DNA from: Geitlerinema sp. S16
Lineage (GTDB): Bacteria; Cyanobacteriota; Cyanobacteriia; Cyanobacteriales; Geitlerinemataceae
Assembly (NCBI GenBank): GCA_011390275.1
Contig: JAABST010000006.1
Location: 62,001 to 126,000 of the forward strand
Length of the DNA: 64,000 bases
Direction: 5' to 3'
Part shown: positions 51,176 to 62,446 of the stretch, piece after piece
How positions within the stretch are numbered: the stretch's first letter is position 1
Layout of the letters: each line of letters opens with the position of its first letter
Notes under the pieces: generated by a model
The model's input: only the letters and a program-made list of their open reading frames with translations
Told to the model about the DNA's origin: nothing
Databases searched by the model: none
Position numbers and translations under genes: made by a program

Positions 51176-53383
51176 TTAAAGGTATTGATCGCGGCGATCG
51201 GGCGCGGATAACTCTAGCTCGCTGCTGTACTCGTCTTCACCCACATGAGCCGTGACTTCAGCCGCCTCGCCGAGCAATTCTTCCTCCTCCGGCAGTGGCG
51301 GTAGTTCGATCGTGATTTCCGCTCCATTCACGACGCTACCGAGTACCGTTAGTTTTTCGCCTGCCTCTTCGATCGCCGCCGCCTGTTCTGCCACCAGCGA
51401 TGTCTGCGTGAAGCCAGGACGTCCGACCAAGATCAAACCATCCGTGAGCGCTTCGATCGTCAGCGTATCGTTACAGCGACTCAGCGACGGTGTGTCAATC
51501 ACAATAAAGTCAAACCGCGCCCGTGCCGTCTCAATCAGGTTTTGCAACTCGCTCGACTCGACGATCGCCACCGCTTGCGGTTGCGGCCCTGGCGTTGAAA
51601 TCACGTAGAGATTTTCGACCCCAGGCACTAATCGCATGTTGTTCCGCACCGGGTCGTAATGTCGCAGGGGTTCGAGCAAGCTTTCGGGGTTAATACTCAG
51701 ACCCAGGGCGGCAATCTGTGAGGGCGATCGCAAGTCCGCCTCAATGATCAGTGTGCGCTTACCGGCTCGGGCTGCGGCGATCGCGAGATTATAGGTCGTG
51801 ATCGTTTTGCCCTCTTGCGCACCGCAGCTCGTAATCGCGACAACCTTTGGAGGCGCTTTCTCGCCCGATCGCACAATGTTGCTACGCAGGCGCTCATAGT
51901 AGTCCAGATACGGCGATTCCGGATTGACGATCGTCAGCATGGCCTCGTCGTCATAGGTCTCGAAATCGATCAGTTGAGGAATGGTTCCGAGAACGGGAAT
52001 ATCACGGTTCGTAAAGGCTTTCGAGACCTCTTCCATGGTGTAGCAGCGTCCTTCGAGCGCCGAGAGCAGGAAGATGGCCGCACCGCCGACGCCAAGACCG
52101 ACGATCGTGCCACCCAGGATTAACAGAATGACATTGGGCGGCGGCGTAATCGTCTCTTCAATCTCAGGCGCTTGAGCAATGCTGAGGTTACTGGTCGTTT
52201 CATTGCGTGCTGCCCGAGCATCGATCAACTGCGCCTGTAGCTGATCATAAAATCCTTTTTTAATCGCTAATTCACGCGCAATCCGCTCACGCTCAAGCTG
52301 CAAGTCCGGAAGATTGATAAATTTACGCATCGCGTCTTGCTCGCTGCGTTGAGCAATTTCAAGTTCGCGTCGAGTATTCTCCAAATCGAGATTGAGGCCA
52401 ATTAGCCGACCTGCCATTTCTTGACGCAGTGGATCGAGAGCGCTCGAAACGCGAATCCGATCGCTGTTTAGCAGAGGAGCACCCACCCCACCACCGCCGA
52501 TAATTTCAGCCGCGCGATTTTCGAGCAATCCTTCGAGTCCTGCGATCTGTTTCTGAAATGCCCGCATCTGCGGGTGTTCTGGTCGTAATGTCTCAGCCTG
52601 TAGCGCCTGCTGCGTTTCGATTTGGGAAATCTGACTGCGAATGCTGCCCACGATCGGATCTTGGCTGAGGGCTCCCGAGGTGTAGGCTTCCTCGGCGCTT
52701 AAACCAAGCTGTCGTTCCAAGGCCGCGATCGAAGACGTCAGCACCTCAATTTTCTGACGTGCCGCACGTTGGCTGGTCTGAGCGCCGACGACTTCCCCCT
52801 GCAAACTTCCTGTCTCCGCTTCGAGGAAAATCGCCCCTTCCACGCGATCGAACTGCACGAGCTTCTCCTCTGCGGCTTCGAGTTCTCCCTGAACCTCAGG
52901 CATCCGCTCTTCCATCGCCTCGATCATGCCGTCGAGTCGCGATTGGTTAAACGCAAGACTTTTGGCGACCATGGCTTCCATCAGCAGCCGCAAGACCGTT
53001 TCAGCTCGCTCTGGCGTGGAATCTTTGTAGGCGACGTAGTAGAACTGAGGCTCCTCAGGAGCGGGAACACGAACCGACACGGCTTTCACCAGACGCGGAT
53101 CAACCCCAACCTGTGCGGCGACGGATTCAACGACCTGCTGATCGACCAGAAATTCTGCGGTCAGTGCTGCCTTGCCTTGCTCGTGAATCGTAGGGCCTGT
53201 GGTCGAAAGCGGGATCGCAGGAGCATTGGACGCGAGGGCTGACGAGGCTTTATAGCTCGGTGGCGGCGGCTCGCTCAAACTGAGTAAACCGGCTCCAGCA
53301 ACGCAGAAGGCGAAGGCGGCAAAACCGACGACTTTGTATTGGTTAAAGGCGATGGCGTAACGTTTGACGATCGAAGGAGCCAT
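51176..53383 (-). CDS. Wzc-like polysaccharide co-polymerase with P-loop ATPase domain
   Basis: A 735-residue inner-membrane protein. Helix 1 is at about 12-32 and helix 2 at about 415-440 (NVILLILGGTIVGLGVGGAA). The periplasmic region between them is long and coiled-coil (about 130-380), as in Wzz/GumC proteins that set polysaccharide chain length. The cytoplasmic BY-kinase-like domain has a Walker A variant SCGAQEGKTITTYNLAIAAA, A' LIIEADLRSPSQ and B FDFIVIDTPSLSRCND. The C-terminal tail has only two tyrosines (DEYSS and DQYL end), not the usual Tyr cluster, so autokinase activity is doubtful. It lies downstream of the taxis operon on the same strand. Confidence 0.82.
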   Translation of the reverse strand: MAPSIVKRYAIAFNQYKVVGFAAFAFCVAGAGLLSLSEPPPPSYKASSALASNAPAIPLSTTGPTIHEQGKAALTAEFLVDQQVVESVAAQVGVDPRLVKAVSVRVPAPEEPQFYYVAYKDSTPERAETVLRLLMEAMVAKSLAFNQSRLDGMIEAMEERMPEVQGELEAAEEKLVQFDRVEGAIFLEAETGSLQGEVVGAQTSQRAARQKIEVLTSSIAALERQLGLSAEEAYTSGALSQDPIVGSIRSQISQIETQQALQAETLRPEHPQMRAFQKQIAGLEGLLENRAAEIIGGGGVGAPLLNSDRIRVSSALDPLRQEMAGRLIGLNLDLENTRRELEIAQRSEQDAMRKFINLPDLQLERERIARELAIKKGFYDQLQAQLIDARAARNETTSNLSIAQAPEIEETITPPPNVILLILGGTIVGLGVGGAAIFLLSALEGRCYTMEEVSKAFTNRDIPVLGTIPQLIDFETYDDEAMLTIVNPESPYLDYYERLRSNIVRSGEKAPPKVVAITSCGAQEGKTITTYNLAIAAARAGKRTLIIEADLRSPSQIAALGLSINPESLLEPLRHYDPVRNNMRLVPGVENLYVISTPGPQPQAVAIVESSELQNLIETARARFDFIVIDTPSLSRCNDTLTIEALTDGLILVGRPGFTQTSLVAEQAAAIEEAGEKLTVLGSVVNGAEITIELPPLPEEEELLGEAAEVTAHVGEDEYSSELELSAPDRRDQYL

Positions 53384-53545
53384 AGTCGAGCAAGGGGGTT
53401 AGAGCGTTGAGCGTGGTTGCACCCGTGCGGCGGCAGCTCAGGCCACGTGATGATTCCTATCCTAAGCGAACAAGAGAAAGACGTCGCGAGTTTTGAACAT
53501 GACATCATGTAACCTTTGCTCTTGCTGCTACCAGCGATCGTCCTG

Positions 53546-56500
53546 CTACGAGGCTGGAGCCGGTTCGGCACTGGCGGCATTCGCCATGAGATTCTCTCCG
53601 GCGAGCATTCGCTGAGCAGCGTCCAGCAAGACTTCCTCTAGATAGGGCTTCGTGAAGTAGCCTTTAGCGCCGAGTTCACCGGCACGACGTTTCATTTTTT
53701 CGGCGGTGCGCGAGGTGAGCATCGCGATCGGTAGCTCTGACAAGCGTGGATCGCTGCTCATTTTTTCCAGCAGTTCCATGCCGTTCATGCGCGGCATTTC
53801 CATATCGCAGAACACCAGCTCGCAGGGCATTCCCGATCGCATTTTTTCCCAAGCCTCTTGACCATCGCGAGCCTGCTCGACGCGATACCCCGACTTCTTA
53901 AACGTCATCGACAGCAGCTCACGCACCGTGATCGAGTCATCAATGATGAGCACCATCGGCTCAGCTTTCTCAACCTGAACAACGGTGGCCTCTTCGGTTT
54001 CATCCCAGAGGCTGCTCGCATCCCGGCGTACCCGACCGAGCGACAGATCAATCAGTTCGAGGACATCTGCGATCGGGACGATATGACCATCCCCCATCAC
54101 GGTCGCGCCGGTGATCCCCACGGGTTTCGGAATGGGGCCTTCAAGCTGTTTAATCACGATCTCTTGCTCGCCGACAATGCTATCGACGGAAATCGCAAGC
54201 TGACTACCGGCCGATCGCAAAATCACCACCGACACCGTATCGTCATCGCTCGTTGAGCCGTACATTTGCGGGCGAATGGAGAGACGACTGTAATTGAACA
54301 GACTGCTGAGCGGTTGATACGGGACTTTTTGTTCACGCCACTGCACGTAGGCCGTGTCGTCATCTGCTCGAATGATGCGATCGCTCGGTAGGTTGTCGAG
54401 CACTTCGCTGACCCCGTCCATCGGGAAGGCGATCGGCGCGTGATCGCTAATACAGCACAGCGCTTTAGAAATACTCAGGGTCAACGGTAGACGAATCGTA
54501 AATGTTGTCCCTTTGTTCCGCGTCGAGTCGGTGACAATGACTCCCCGAATTTCGTTGAGCTTGGTTTTGACCACGTCCATCCCGACCCCGCGACCGGCTA
54601 GGTCGTCGGCCAGATCGCGAGTACTAAAGTTTGGTAAGAATAATAAGTCGTAAATTTCTGGGTCAGTCAGATTGTCGGCCTGTTCTTGAGAGAGCAATCC
54701 TTTTTGCACCGCTTTACTGGCCACACGATCCTTGTCGATGCCCGCGCCATCATCGGAGATCGCGATAATGGTTTGGTTACCCTGATTAAAGCTGCTGACC
54801 GTAATCGTTCCCTGGGCGGGTTTCCCTCTGGCGATACGTTCATCAGGCGTTTCGACCCCGTGGGCGATCGCATTATTGACCAAGTGAGTCAGCGGATCGT
54901 AGAGATGCTCCAGAATCATGCGATCAATCAGCATGTCCCGCCCTTCGATCTGCAAATTAACCTGTTTGCCAAACTTGATCGCGTTATCGCGCACCCCACG
55001 AAGCAGGCGATCGGTGGCGTTGGCAAAGGCCACCATGCGCGATCGATTCAGCCCCTCCTGCAACTGCGTCGTCACCTGACGTAACTGGCGCGTCACCTGG
55101 TCGTTCTCATCCACCAGAAACTCGATGTCCGACGAGGACTCACGCACCCGGACGACCAGTTCAATAATTTCCTGCGCCTGGAGGTGGAACAGACTGAACT
55201 TATCCATTTCTAGGGCATCAAAATCTTCATCGCCCTCTTCGTTCGTGTTGGGCATTCCCCCCTGTGCCGCCACTGTCCGATTCTTGCGGCTCGCGAGCAG
55301 CGCCATTTCTAGCAGAGTTCGCTCGTAGAGATCCTGCATCCGCTGACCCACCTCGCTCAGTTGGCTGACCTGGTGCAGCAAATTATCGAGAAACTGCCGT
55401 AAGCGCTCCTGATCATCTTCGAGACTATTACGGTTGACCACCAGCTCACCGACCAGGTTGCTCAGGTCGTCGAGTCGCTTAATCGGTACGCGCATCGTCT
55501 GCTCAAAGGCGCTGCCGCGTCCACGCTGACGGCGAGTGCCGCTACGAGACGCACTGGTGGGAAGGGCGCGATCGGCGGTGAGCTTGGGTTCTCCGGCTCC
55601 AGGAGGTGCATCCAGTTCCAGCAGATGTTCGAGATCGGCAAAATCGCTATCTTCAGACGCGAGCGATGTGGAGACACTGGGGGAGGGCTGCTCCAGGTAG
55701 GCTTCAAGCACCTCAAACACATCGCTTCCGGTATCAGTGACCGGCAGATTCAGCAGAACACTGAGGTGGGGGAAAAGACTCGTATCGATGTCGTCGTCAG
55801 TCTCGTCTGACTCCATGAACTCCAGCGCCTGATCAAAATCAAGGGAGACGTCCGCCAGGGCTTCTGACAGGTCTAATTCGTCTAGCTCATCTAGATTATC
55901 GAAGCTTTCCTCGGCATCCGACAGATCCAAGCCCGAGAACAGGTCTCCAAAATCGTCATCACCAAAATCGGGGTTTGGATCAGATTGATCCGACTCCAAT
56001 AAAAAATGGGCGTCGCTGGAGGCTGCGGCCTCTCGGGCGACGTTGTCAGCATCATCAAACAGATCGTCGAGCGATAGATCCTCGTCATCCAGGATGGGCG
56101 GCTTCGTTTGCGGTGGCGCAAACGTTTCAGCTTCACCCACATTCAGGTCGAATAGGTCGAAATCATCCTCGAAATCGTCATCAAAATCGTTGGATAACCC
56201 ATTCTGAAGCGCGTTGAAGGTCTCCGATTGAGTGGGAGCGGGATCAGGAGCGGGATCGCTCTCAACGCTGTCCATGCCGTCAAATAAATCATCGAAATCA
56301 TCGAAATCGTCCGACTCCGTTGATTCCGTGCGATCTGATCGAATGGGAGCAACCGCATCGACATTGGAAGCTAAATCATGGCTGCTGCGATCAAACAGAT
56401 CCTCTAGATCAATAAGCCCTTCGCTGGCGAAGTCGTCGCGGATCGGGTCGCTCGGAAGATCCGGATCAAGACCGAGGAGATCGCCTTCGAGGTCGAAGTC

Positions 56501-58150
56501 AAAGTCGATGGCGTCAATGGCAGCGAGGTTTTCCTCGTCGGTCTCGCTCGCAGCGTTAATATCATCCGAGTCAAAGTCAAAGTCAAACTCATCGAGGTCT
56601 AAACCCGGATCGTCTGGCTCCTCGGATTCAACGCGATCGGAGCCTTCGGTCTCCGTTTCTGGGGTCTCTAGCAGATCGAGGAGATCATCAAAGTCATCAT
56701 TCGCATTTGGACGAACCGGATCATCCTTTGATGATAATTCGCGAGACGGTGCGGACTCGATCGCGTCAAACTCGTTTGATACGTCGTCATCGGTCGCATC
56801 CGCAATGTCATCAAACAGGCTATCAAGGTCGTCGTCAGCGTCGGTTTCACGACCGTCTGATGGCGGCTCTGCGGCGTCATCACTCGCAAAGAGATCGGCA
56901 AAATCGCCGTCCATCTCTTCTGCATCCGGATCTCCGAGTGGGTTTCGATGTGAGCGTTCGGCGCGATCGAGACTGTCCCAGGTCTCAAGATCGTCCATAC
57001 CGGTTTCAAACAGGTCGGCCAGACTACTCAACTCCGCCGACCCAACCTCGGGGCCGTGACGCTTATCTGGAGCTGGCGTGGACGCCGCAACATCATGGCT
57101 AGGGGATACCTGTTTTTCTGAGGCTGAGGTGGACGGACTAGCTTCTGCAAACAGGTCGTCGTCCGCGCCGCCATCGCTCTCGCTCTCCGTGAGCCCAAAT
57201 TCATCGGAGTCAAATAAGTCGTCAAACTCACTGTCAAACTCATCATCGGAGCCGATCGCAAGAGAGAGGGGTTCTGGACTGAGCGGTAATAGGGCTTGAA
57301 GCGAGGCACTAATTGCAATCTCGGATTCACGATTGGCAAGCACAAGCTCCTGGGCTTGCTTCAGCTCCTTAATGGCAACGGCGGCCAAGTCACTAAAGCG
57401 ATTATTGGGCAGCGAAATCGCCTCATGGGTCACATCGAGCAAATGCCGCCATTGGGGTAGCTCAAACTGATCGCCGACCTTGGCGAGTACGCGGCAAATA
57501 TCGCAGATTTTCTGGCGTGTTTCCCGAGTTTCGGGCTGCTGGAATAGACGAAGAATTTCTCGTAATCGCGCCAGAACATCGGTGTGAAAGATGAGCTGGA
57601 GGGCGCTTTGTTCCTCAGAGGGCTGCGATAGAGGCAGCGTCATCGGACTGGACTGGCGTGGTTCGGCGGGCGGGCGATCGATCCAGTTAGGATCTCGAAT
57701 CGCGGAGGCTTCACGCTCTGAGGCTTGGGTTTCGGCAGCTAATTGATTGAGCTGCGCCTTGAGTTCGTGAAATACCGGGTCAAGATCCGCGAGCACACTG
57801 GCCTCATCCAACGTACTCGGATCGGCGGTGCGCTGAAGCTCACCGACTTGATCTTGAAGGGCATCAAAAATCACTAAAAATTGCGATTCAACCTGATTGT
57901 TAACGACGATCGGTCGATCTTTGAGCAGTTTGAAGTAGTCTTCGAGGCGGTGCGAAATGGCGGCAATGCTTCCGAGTCCGAGCATGGCGGCTCCACCCTT
58001 CACCGAGTGCGCAGCCCGAAAGATTTCGTTGGCAAACTCGGTGTCATCGATCGTGGCTTGCAAATTCAGTAGGCCGCGTTCGATCGTTTGTAAATGCTCG
58101 GCGGCTTCTTCGATGAAATAGCCCAGGATGCGCTGCTGTTCGGGTAGCAT
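53546..58150 (-). CDS. hybrid CheA histidine kinase with receiver (PilL/PixL-like)
   Basis: A 1534-residue taxis kinase. Hpt domain (1-105) with phospho-acceptor His48 in FRAAHSVKGGAAML; helical domain (about 170-290); a huge acidic segment (about 290-845) of FDDLFD/DDFDDL-like repeats; dimerisation helix (about 880-1000; VPIKRLDDLSNLVGELVVNR); HATPase (about 1000-1200; LVNNAIAHGVETPDERIARG, ISDDGAGID, GRGVGMDVVK); CheW-like domain (about 1210-1370); receiver (about 1400-1520) with Asp in CDMEMPRMNG. It phosphorylates the PatA/CheY-type regulators of the same operon, probably steering type IV pilus motility or phototaxis. The acidic insert is far longer than usual. Confidence 0.9.
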   Translation of the reverse strand: MLPEQQRILGYFIEEAAEHLQTIERGLLNLQATIDDTEFANEIFRAAHSVKGGAAMLGLGSIAAISHRLEDYFKLLKDRPIVVNNQVESQFLVIFDALQDQVGELQRTADPSTLDEASVLADLDPVFHELKAQLNQLAAETQASEREASAIRDPNWIDRPPAEPRQSSPMTLPLSQPSEEQSALQLIFHTDVLARLREILRLFQQPETRETRQKICDICRVLAKVGDQFELPQWRHLLDVTHEAISLPNNRFSDLAAVAIKELKQAQELVLANRESEIAISASLQALLPLSPEPLSLAIGSDDEFDSEFDDLFDSDEFGLTESESDGGADDDLFAEASPSTSASEKQVSPSHDVAASTPAPDKRHGPEVGSAELSSLADLFETGMDDLETWDSLDRAERSHRNPLGDPDAEEMDGDFADLFASDDAAEPPSDGRETDADDDLDSLFDDIADATDDDVSNEFDAIESAPSRELSSKDDPVRPNANDDFDDLLDLLETPETETEGSDRVESEEPDDPGLDLDEFDFDFDSDDINAASETDEENLAAIDAIDFDFDLEGDLLGLDPDLPSDPIRDDFASEGLIDLEDLFDRSSHDLASNVDAVAPIRSDRTESTESDDFDDFDDLFDGMDSVESDPAPDPAPTQSETFNALQNGLSNDFDDDFEDDFDLFDLNVGEAETFAPPQTKPPILDDEDLSLDDLFDDADNVAREAAASSDAHFLLESDQSDPNPDFGDDDFGDLFSGLDLSDAEESFDNLDELDELDLSEALADVSLDFDQALEFMESDETDDDIDTSLFPHLSVLLNLPVTDTGSDVFEVLEAYLEQPSPSVSTSLASEDSDFADLEHLLELDAPPGAGEPKLTADRALPTSASRSGTRRQRGRGSAFEQTMRVPIKRLDDLSNLVGELVVNRNSLEDDQERLRQFLDNLLHQVSQLSEVGQRMQDLYERTLLEMALLASRKNRTVAAQGGMPNTNEEGDEDFDALEMDKFSLFHLQAQEIIELVVRVRESSSDIEFLVDENDQVTRQLRQVTTQLQEGLNRSRMVAFANATDRLLRGVRDNAIKFGKQVNLQIEGRDMLIDRMILEHLYDPLTHLVNNAIAHGVETPDERIARGKPAQGTITVSSFNQGNQTIIAISDDGAGIDKDRVASKAVQKGLLSQEQADNLTDPEIYDLLFLPNFSTRDLADDLAGRGVGMDVVKTKLNEIRGVIVTDSTRNKGTTFTIRLPLTLSISKALCCISDHAPIAFPMDGVSEVLDNLPSDRIIRADDDTAYVQWREQKVPYQPLSSLFNYSRLSIRPQMYGSTSDDDTVSVVILRSAGSQLAISVDSIVGEQEIVIKQLEGPIPKPVGITGATVMGDGHIVPIADVLELIDLSLGRVRRDASSLWDETEEATVVQVEKAEPMVLIIDDSITVRELLSMTFKKSGYRVEQARDGQEAWEKMRSGMPCELVFCDMEMPRMNGMELLEKMSSDPRLSELPIAMLTSRTAEKMKRRAGELGAKGYFTKPYLEEVLLDAAQRMLAGENLMANAASAEPAPAS

Positions 58151-58245
58151 GACTGCTCTGTTCCCTTGTCATGGTTGAGGATCAAGACGGCAGAGCCGCC
58201 AAACTGTCGCCGTAATGGCAATCAAAAACGGTCTCGGAGACCGTC

Positions 58246-61200
58246 TTAATCCGTGGCTTCCACCCGGAAACGTTCGACCGATGTCAGCAGGTCGCGCGAG
58301 ACGCCCACCAGGTTTTGCAACGACCCGGAGACTCGGTGTGCTTCCTGGGAGGTTTCCTGAGCGGTTAACTCGACGGCCTGCATGACCTGGGCAACCGCGC
58401 GTGAGGTTTCGGTTTGCTCCACGGTGTCAGCCCGAATCGATCGCACCAGAACATCAATTCGGTTGGCCACCTGAATAATATCTTCGAGCGATCGCTTGGC
58501 CTGCTCGGCCAGTTTCGTCCCGCCGATGACCTGCTGTTGCCCTTCTTCCATCGCCATCATGACCGAGCCCGTTTCGCTTTGAATTTGCATCACGATTTGC
58601 TCGATTTCTTTCAGCGCTTTCGCCGATCGATCCGCAAGCTGTCGGACTTCATCCGCCACGATCGCAAACCCACGACCCGCCTCGCCCGCTCGTGCCGCCT
58701 CAATACTGGCGTTGAGTGCGAGCAAGTTCGTCCGGGACGCAATCCCGCTAATCAGCGCGACGATCTTGGAGATCTCCTGGGACGATTCCGCGAGACGTTT
58801 CACCTTACGGGTGGTCTCAGCCACCGTTTCGCGAATTTCCAGGATGCTGGCCACGGTACGTTCTACCGCTTCCCCACCCTTCAGCGCCGTCACCGATGCC
58901 GATCGCGCCACATCCTCCGCCTCACGAGCGCTCTTCGCCACCTGCTGAATCGAATTGGTCATCACCTGCACCGAATTCAGCGTCGCCGCTAGCTCTTCGG
59001 CCTGCCGCAACGCATCCGAGGCCAGACTCCGCGCAAACGATTCACTGTCTGTCGCGCCCTTACTCACCTGCCGCGCCGCCTGTTTAACCTGCTGGACAAT
59101 TTCGCGCAGGTTTTGAATCGTCAAGTTAAACGAGTCAGCGACCGCGCCAAGCACGTCAGCGGTGACCTCCGCCGTCACCGTCAAGTCACCCCGAGCCGCG
59201 CCTTCCACGTCATCGAGGAGACGAATCACCTGGCGTTGCAAGTCTTCCTTGGCTTGCTCCATTTCTTCCGCACGGCGCTGGGCTTCGTTCGTGGTGGTGA
59301 AAACCACCCGCGCCATTTGGTTGAATTTAGCCGAAAGCTGGCCGAATTCATCCTCTGACAAGACTGCTGCTCGTGCGTTCAGATCCCCTTGGGAAATTGA
59401 CTCAAATGCGCCGGTTAAACCGATCGTTGTTCGGCGCACCTGTGAAGCACTGAGGCGACTCAAAATCCAGGCGATGCTGCCGCCTGCAAGCCCCGAGGTT
59501 AGCGACATCGCCAAACCGATTAGCTGAACCTTTGGCAGGAGCTGACGTCGCACTTCGATCGCGATCGACGCATCATCGACAAAACGACGGCTAGATATAT
59601 GGCTAATACTCGCCACCGCTGAGGCCGACAGAATGCCAACCACCAGCGCCGCAATCCAGGACTTTGTCCGAAGTGGCGCATTCTCAAAAAAGGCGAGCAA
59701 CCCTTGCTGCTCAATCCCGCTCGACGATGAGGCTTCCGCGACACTGCTATCGGATGAGCCAAAGGTCGGGACGGCATCCGACTGACCCGCGATGCTAAAG
59801 AGTTCCTCGTCATGAATGATCGAGCCATCGCCTAGCTCTGAGAATGACGTGTTGCTCATGCTGCTACTGGACAGCATTCCGGGATCGTCGAGAAAATCAT
59901 CGACTCCGAAATCAGCATTCGATGCTCCCGTTTCAAAGTTCGGGACTTGATCGAGGTCACCGAAATCATCAAAGCCATCATCGTCCAGAAAGCTCACGCT
60001 GCTATTGGGACGATCTCCAGAGACATTACTCCCGTCAAAATCCGAATCGAAGGAATCAAACTCAAAACCTTCGTCGTCGTTATCATCCTCAAATTCATTG
60101 CCCCCAAAGTCATCGTCGGCAAAGACTCCTTCATCAAACGCAGCGAAGTTATCATTATCCGCAGAGGGAATAATGTAAGTGCCGTCGTCATCGTCGGTAT
60201 GTACCGCGTTCGCCGCAAAAGGCAAGCTCGAATTTTGGGGTTGAGCTGAAATCGGGTTGCCGTGCGGGATACTTGCGTCCCAGTCTTCAAAATGGCTACC
60301 TGGCGGCGGGTCCATGACGTAGGTTTCCGTATTGCCGCTCGTCTCAGTGTCAAACTGTCCGAAGGAAGGGTCGATGTCACTGGGTGCGTCGAAGCGACTG
60401 AAAGTATCCGATTGAGGCGTACGACTTTGGGGCGTCCAGTCGGGAAATGCCGATTCATTGAGGTCACCATCGGCGAACTCGCTGGGCATTGCGGTTTGAA
60501 AGGGAGCTTCATCGAAGCCTTCAAATTCGGAGAAGGGCTGAGGAAAATCGATCGCGTCTATTCCTGGATCAAGATCTGAGGTCGGGAATGAATCACCGTG
60601 TTGCTCGTCGCCGACGAGGTCAGGCATTTCTCCCGTGAAGAGATTATCCGATGTGGACTGCGAATCGTTGAGTGCCGTGTTGTCGGCTGCCGCGATCGGA
60701 AAGGGCTGGCGGGATTTTTTGAAAGTTGGGGAGGTCTCAACTTGCAAGTCTGAGCCAATCTCAAAATCGGGGAATGCATCCTGACTTTCAAAGCCAGCAT
60801 CAAAGGCCGAAGGATCAAAAATATTGTTAGACGGATCGCCATCAAGCTCGTCTTCCCACCCATGCTCAACCGGATCAGAGCTACTGGGATCATTGAGTAG
60901 AGTTTCGTCTTCGGAAAAAGAAGACATGGAGTGTGAAGAAGCGGAAGCTTCATCGGCGATCGCGATGGTCTTAGCCGCATGGGGATCAGAGTCTGACGTT
61001 TTGTCAAACCCAAATTGCGTCTCTTCTTCGTCAAATTCTCCGAAACCATCGGAGTCTTCAAATGCGCCAACCGGCTCATCTGCGATCGCTGCAAATGGTG
61101 GATCGTCTTCCTCTTCTGTCAAGGCGGCATCTTCCGAAACTTCGCCCGCCCAGGCTTGCATGGGATTGTCTCTGATTGCGGTTTCGTCTGCGTCCGCGTC

Positions 61201-61773
61201 AAAGGCAAAATTAGCAAAAGGGTCAGAGTCTACATCGTCCATTTCGGCAGATGATTCCTCTAGAGACTCCGCTCCAAATGGAGATTCGTCGAAACGATCG
61301 AAATCATCGTCCATTCCGTTGCCGCTGGCAAAGAAATCATCTTCTGTGGCAGACGCACGACCGGGTGCTGCCATGGCCTGACCATTCATCGTTGCGCCAG
61401 CATCGATATCATCGTGATCTAGACCGAGATCAGCATCAAATTCATCATCGAGACCCACGGCCAGATCGGTCTGGAAGGATCCTCCCGAGGTGTTGGAATC
61501 AACGCGATCGACGTACGCGATCCCGCTCTCGGCATATTCAATAAATTCAGGCTCGTCCGACAGTTCGAGGACATACTGATATTGGGATCGAGCGTTCGGG
61601 TAGTCCTGCATACCGCAGTAGATATGCCCGAGCAGAAGGCGCGTGCTGGGATCGTTTGGGTCGCGCGTCACCAACTCACACGCAATGTCAGCAGCCTCTT
61701 CATAGCTGCCGTCCATGTACGCCTGTTCGGCTCGTTGGTACTCCTGAACGAAGTCATCGGTGCTTGGTGCCAT
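58246..61773 (-). CDS. methyl-accepting chemotaxis protein with TPR and acidic linker (PilJ/PixJ-like)
   Basis: A 1175-residue transducer. TPR-like helices (residues 1-95; [20 protein letters not shown]) precede a very acidic, Phe-rich disordered stretch (about 105-690). Two helices follow (about 700-722 and 745-768) with only a short loop outside, then HAMP (about 770-825). The cytoplasmic signalling rod (about 890-1160) has the hairpin tip [21 protein letters not shown]. With almost no periplasmic domain, it must sense inside the cell, perhaps through the TPR. It signals to CheA via CheW. Adjacent genes are CheW (131 bp) and CheA (95 bp) on the same strand. Confidence 0.88.
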   Translation of the reverse strand: MAPSTDDFVQEYQRAEQAYMDGSYEEAADIACELVTRDPNDPSTRLLLGHIYCGMQDYPNARSQYQYVLELSDEPEFIEYAESGIAYVDRVDSNTSGGSFQTDLAVGLDDEFDADLGLDHDDIDAGATMNGQAMAAPGRASATEDDFFASGNGMDDDFDRFDESPFGAESLEESSAEMDDVDSDPFANFAFDADADETAIRDNPMQAWAGEVSEDAALTEEEDDPPFAAIADEPVGAFEDSDGFGEFDEEETQFGFDKTSDSDPHAAKTIAIADEASASSHSMSSFSEDETLLNDPSSSDPVEHGWEDELDGDPSNNIFDPSAFDAGFESQDAFPDFEIGSDLQVETSPTFKKSRQPFPIAAADNTALNDSQSTSDNLFTGEMPDLVGDEQHGDSFPTSDLDPGIDAIDFPQPFSEFEGFDEAPFQTAMPSEFADGDLNESAFPDWTPQSRTPQSDTFSRFDAPSDIDPSFGQFDTETSGNTETYVMDPPPGSHFEDWDASIPHGNPISAQPQNSSLPFAANAVHTDDDDGTYIIPSADNDNFAAFDEGVFADDDFGGNEFEDDNDDEGFEFDSFDSDFDGSNVSGDRPNSSVSFLDDDGFDDFGDLDQVPNFETGASNADFGVDDFLDDPGMLSSSSMSNTSFSELGDGSIIHDEELFSIAGQSDAVPTFGSSDSSVAEASSSSGIEQQGLLAFFENAPLRTKSWIAALVVGILSASAVASISHISSRRFVDDASIAIEVRRQLLPKVQLIGLAMSLTSGLAGGSIAWILSRLSASQVRRTTIGLTGAFESISQGDLNARAAVLSEDEFGQLSAKFNQMARVVFTTTNEAQRRAEEMEQAKEDLQRQVIRLLDDVEGAARGDLTVTAEVTADVLGAVADSFNLTIQNLREIVQQVKQAARQVSKGATDSESFARSLASDALRQAEELAATLNSVQVMTNSIQQVAKSAREAEDVARSASVTALKGGEAVERTVASILEIRETVAETTRKVKRLAESSQEISKIVALISGIASRTNLLALNASIEAARAGEAGRGFAIVADEVRQLADRSAKALKEIEQIVMQIQSETGSVMMAMEEGQQQVIGGTKLAEQAKRSLEDIIQVANRIDVLVRSIRADTVEQTETSRAVAQVMQAVELTAQETSQEAHRVSGSLQNLVGVSRDLLTSVERFRVEATD

Positions 61774-61903
61774 CTGCTTTCCCTAGCGTCACAGTCTTGG
61801 TGTCGATCGTATTCGATGTCATCCGTCAGGCGAGTCTCGATCGATTTTAATGTACCGCAGATTGAAAGCGGCGTAAGTGCTCGATGCACACAGATGAGTG
61901 GTC

Positions 61904-62440
61904 TTAGGCCGCCCAACGGGCTGACCGAAGTACAGAGATTCGATCGAGCAAGCTGAGCGTGACAACTTGCTCTTCTTCCTCAAACACCCATTCACCCTTA
62001 AGGAAAGGCGCCATCCCATCCGGAGCGCTGTTTGAGGCTTGGAGATTATCGATGTCTAACCACTGCATCTTGACGATGCGATCGACAGCTAGACCCAGTA
62101 TAGTGTCCTGATCCTCGACCGCAATGACGAAAAGCTGGGTTCGATCAGCGTTTAGTGGCTTCGGATCACCCAAAAACTGGCCGAGATCCGCAACCCAGAC
62201 TACGCGCCCCCTGACATTAAACGTTCCGAGCAAGAGCGGCGAAACGTTAGGCATCGGGGTGATTTCATCCGGTGACGGATCAAACACCTCGTTAATTCCA
62301 ACTGCGGGGAGCGCAAGCTGCTGTCCGGAGGTTAGAGAAAAGCGGAGGTGTAACTCACCCTCCGGTGTTTCAAGCTGCTGGAATTCCGGTGCTTGATTTG
62401 GATCAGACGCACCCATCAAAAAGTCAGAATTGCCGATCAT
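61904..62440 (-). CDS. CheW-like adaptor protein
   Basis: A 178-residue CheW-domain protein: LHLRFSLTSGQQLALPAVGI, SPLLLGTFNVRGRVVWVADL and VDRIVKMQWLDIDNL are the typical core strands. It couples the MCP to the CheA kinase. The N-terminal 30 residues are a flexible extension. Six bp separate it from the CheY gene upstream. No obvious lost interface residue. Confidence 0.88.
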   Translation of the reverse strand: MIGNSDFLMGASDPNQAPEFQQLETPEGELHLRFSLTSGQQLALPAVGINEVFDPSPDEITPMPNVSPLLLGTFNVRGRVVWVADLGQFLGDPKPLNADRTQLFVIAVEDQDTILGLAVDRIVKMQWLDIDNLQASNSAPDGMAPFLKGEWVFEEEEQVVTLSLLDRISVLRSARWAA

Positions 62441-62446
62441 CGTGTC

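Noticed and set aside
56232..57059. 275-codon Ser/Arg-rich plus-strand frame opposite the CheA acidic region
   Set aside because: It is the antisense of Asp/Glu/Leu codon repeats; the Ser/Arg richness is a direct consequence of that.
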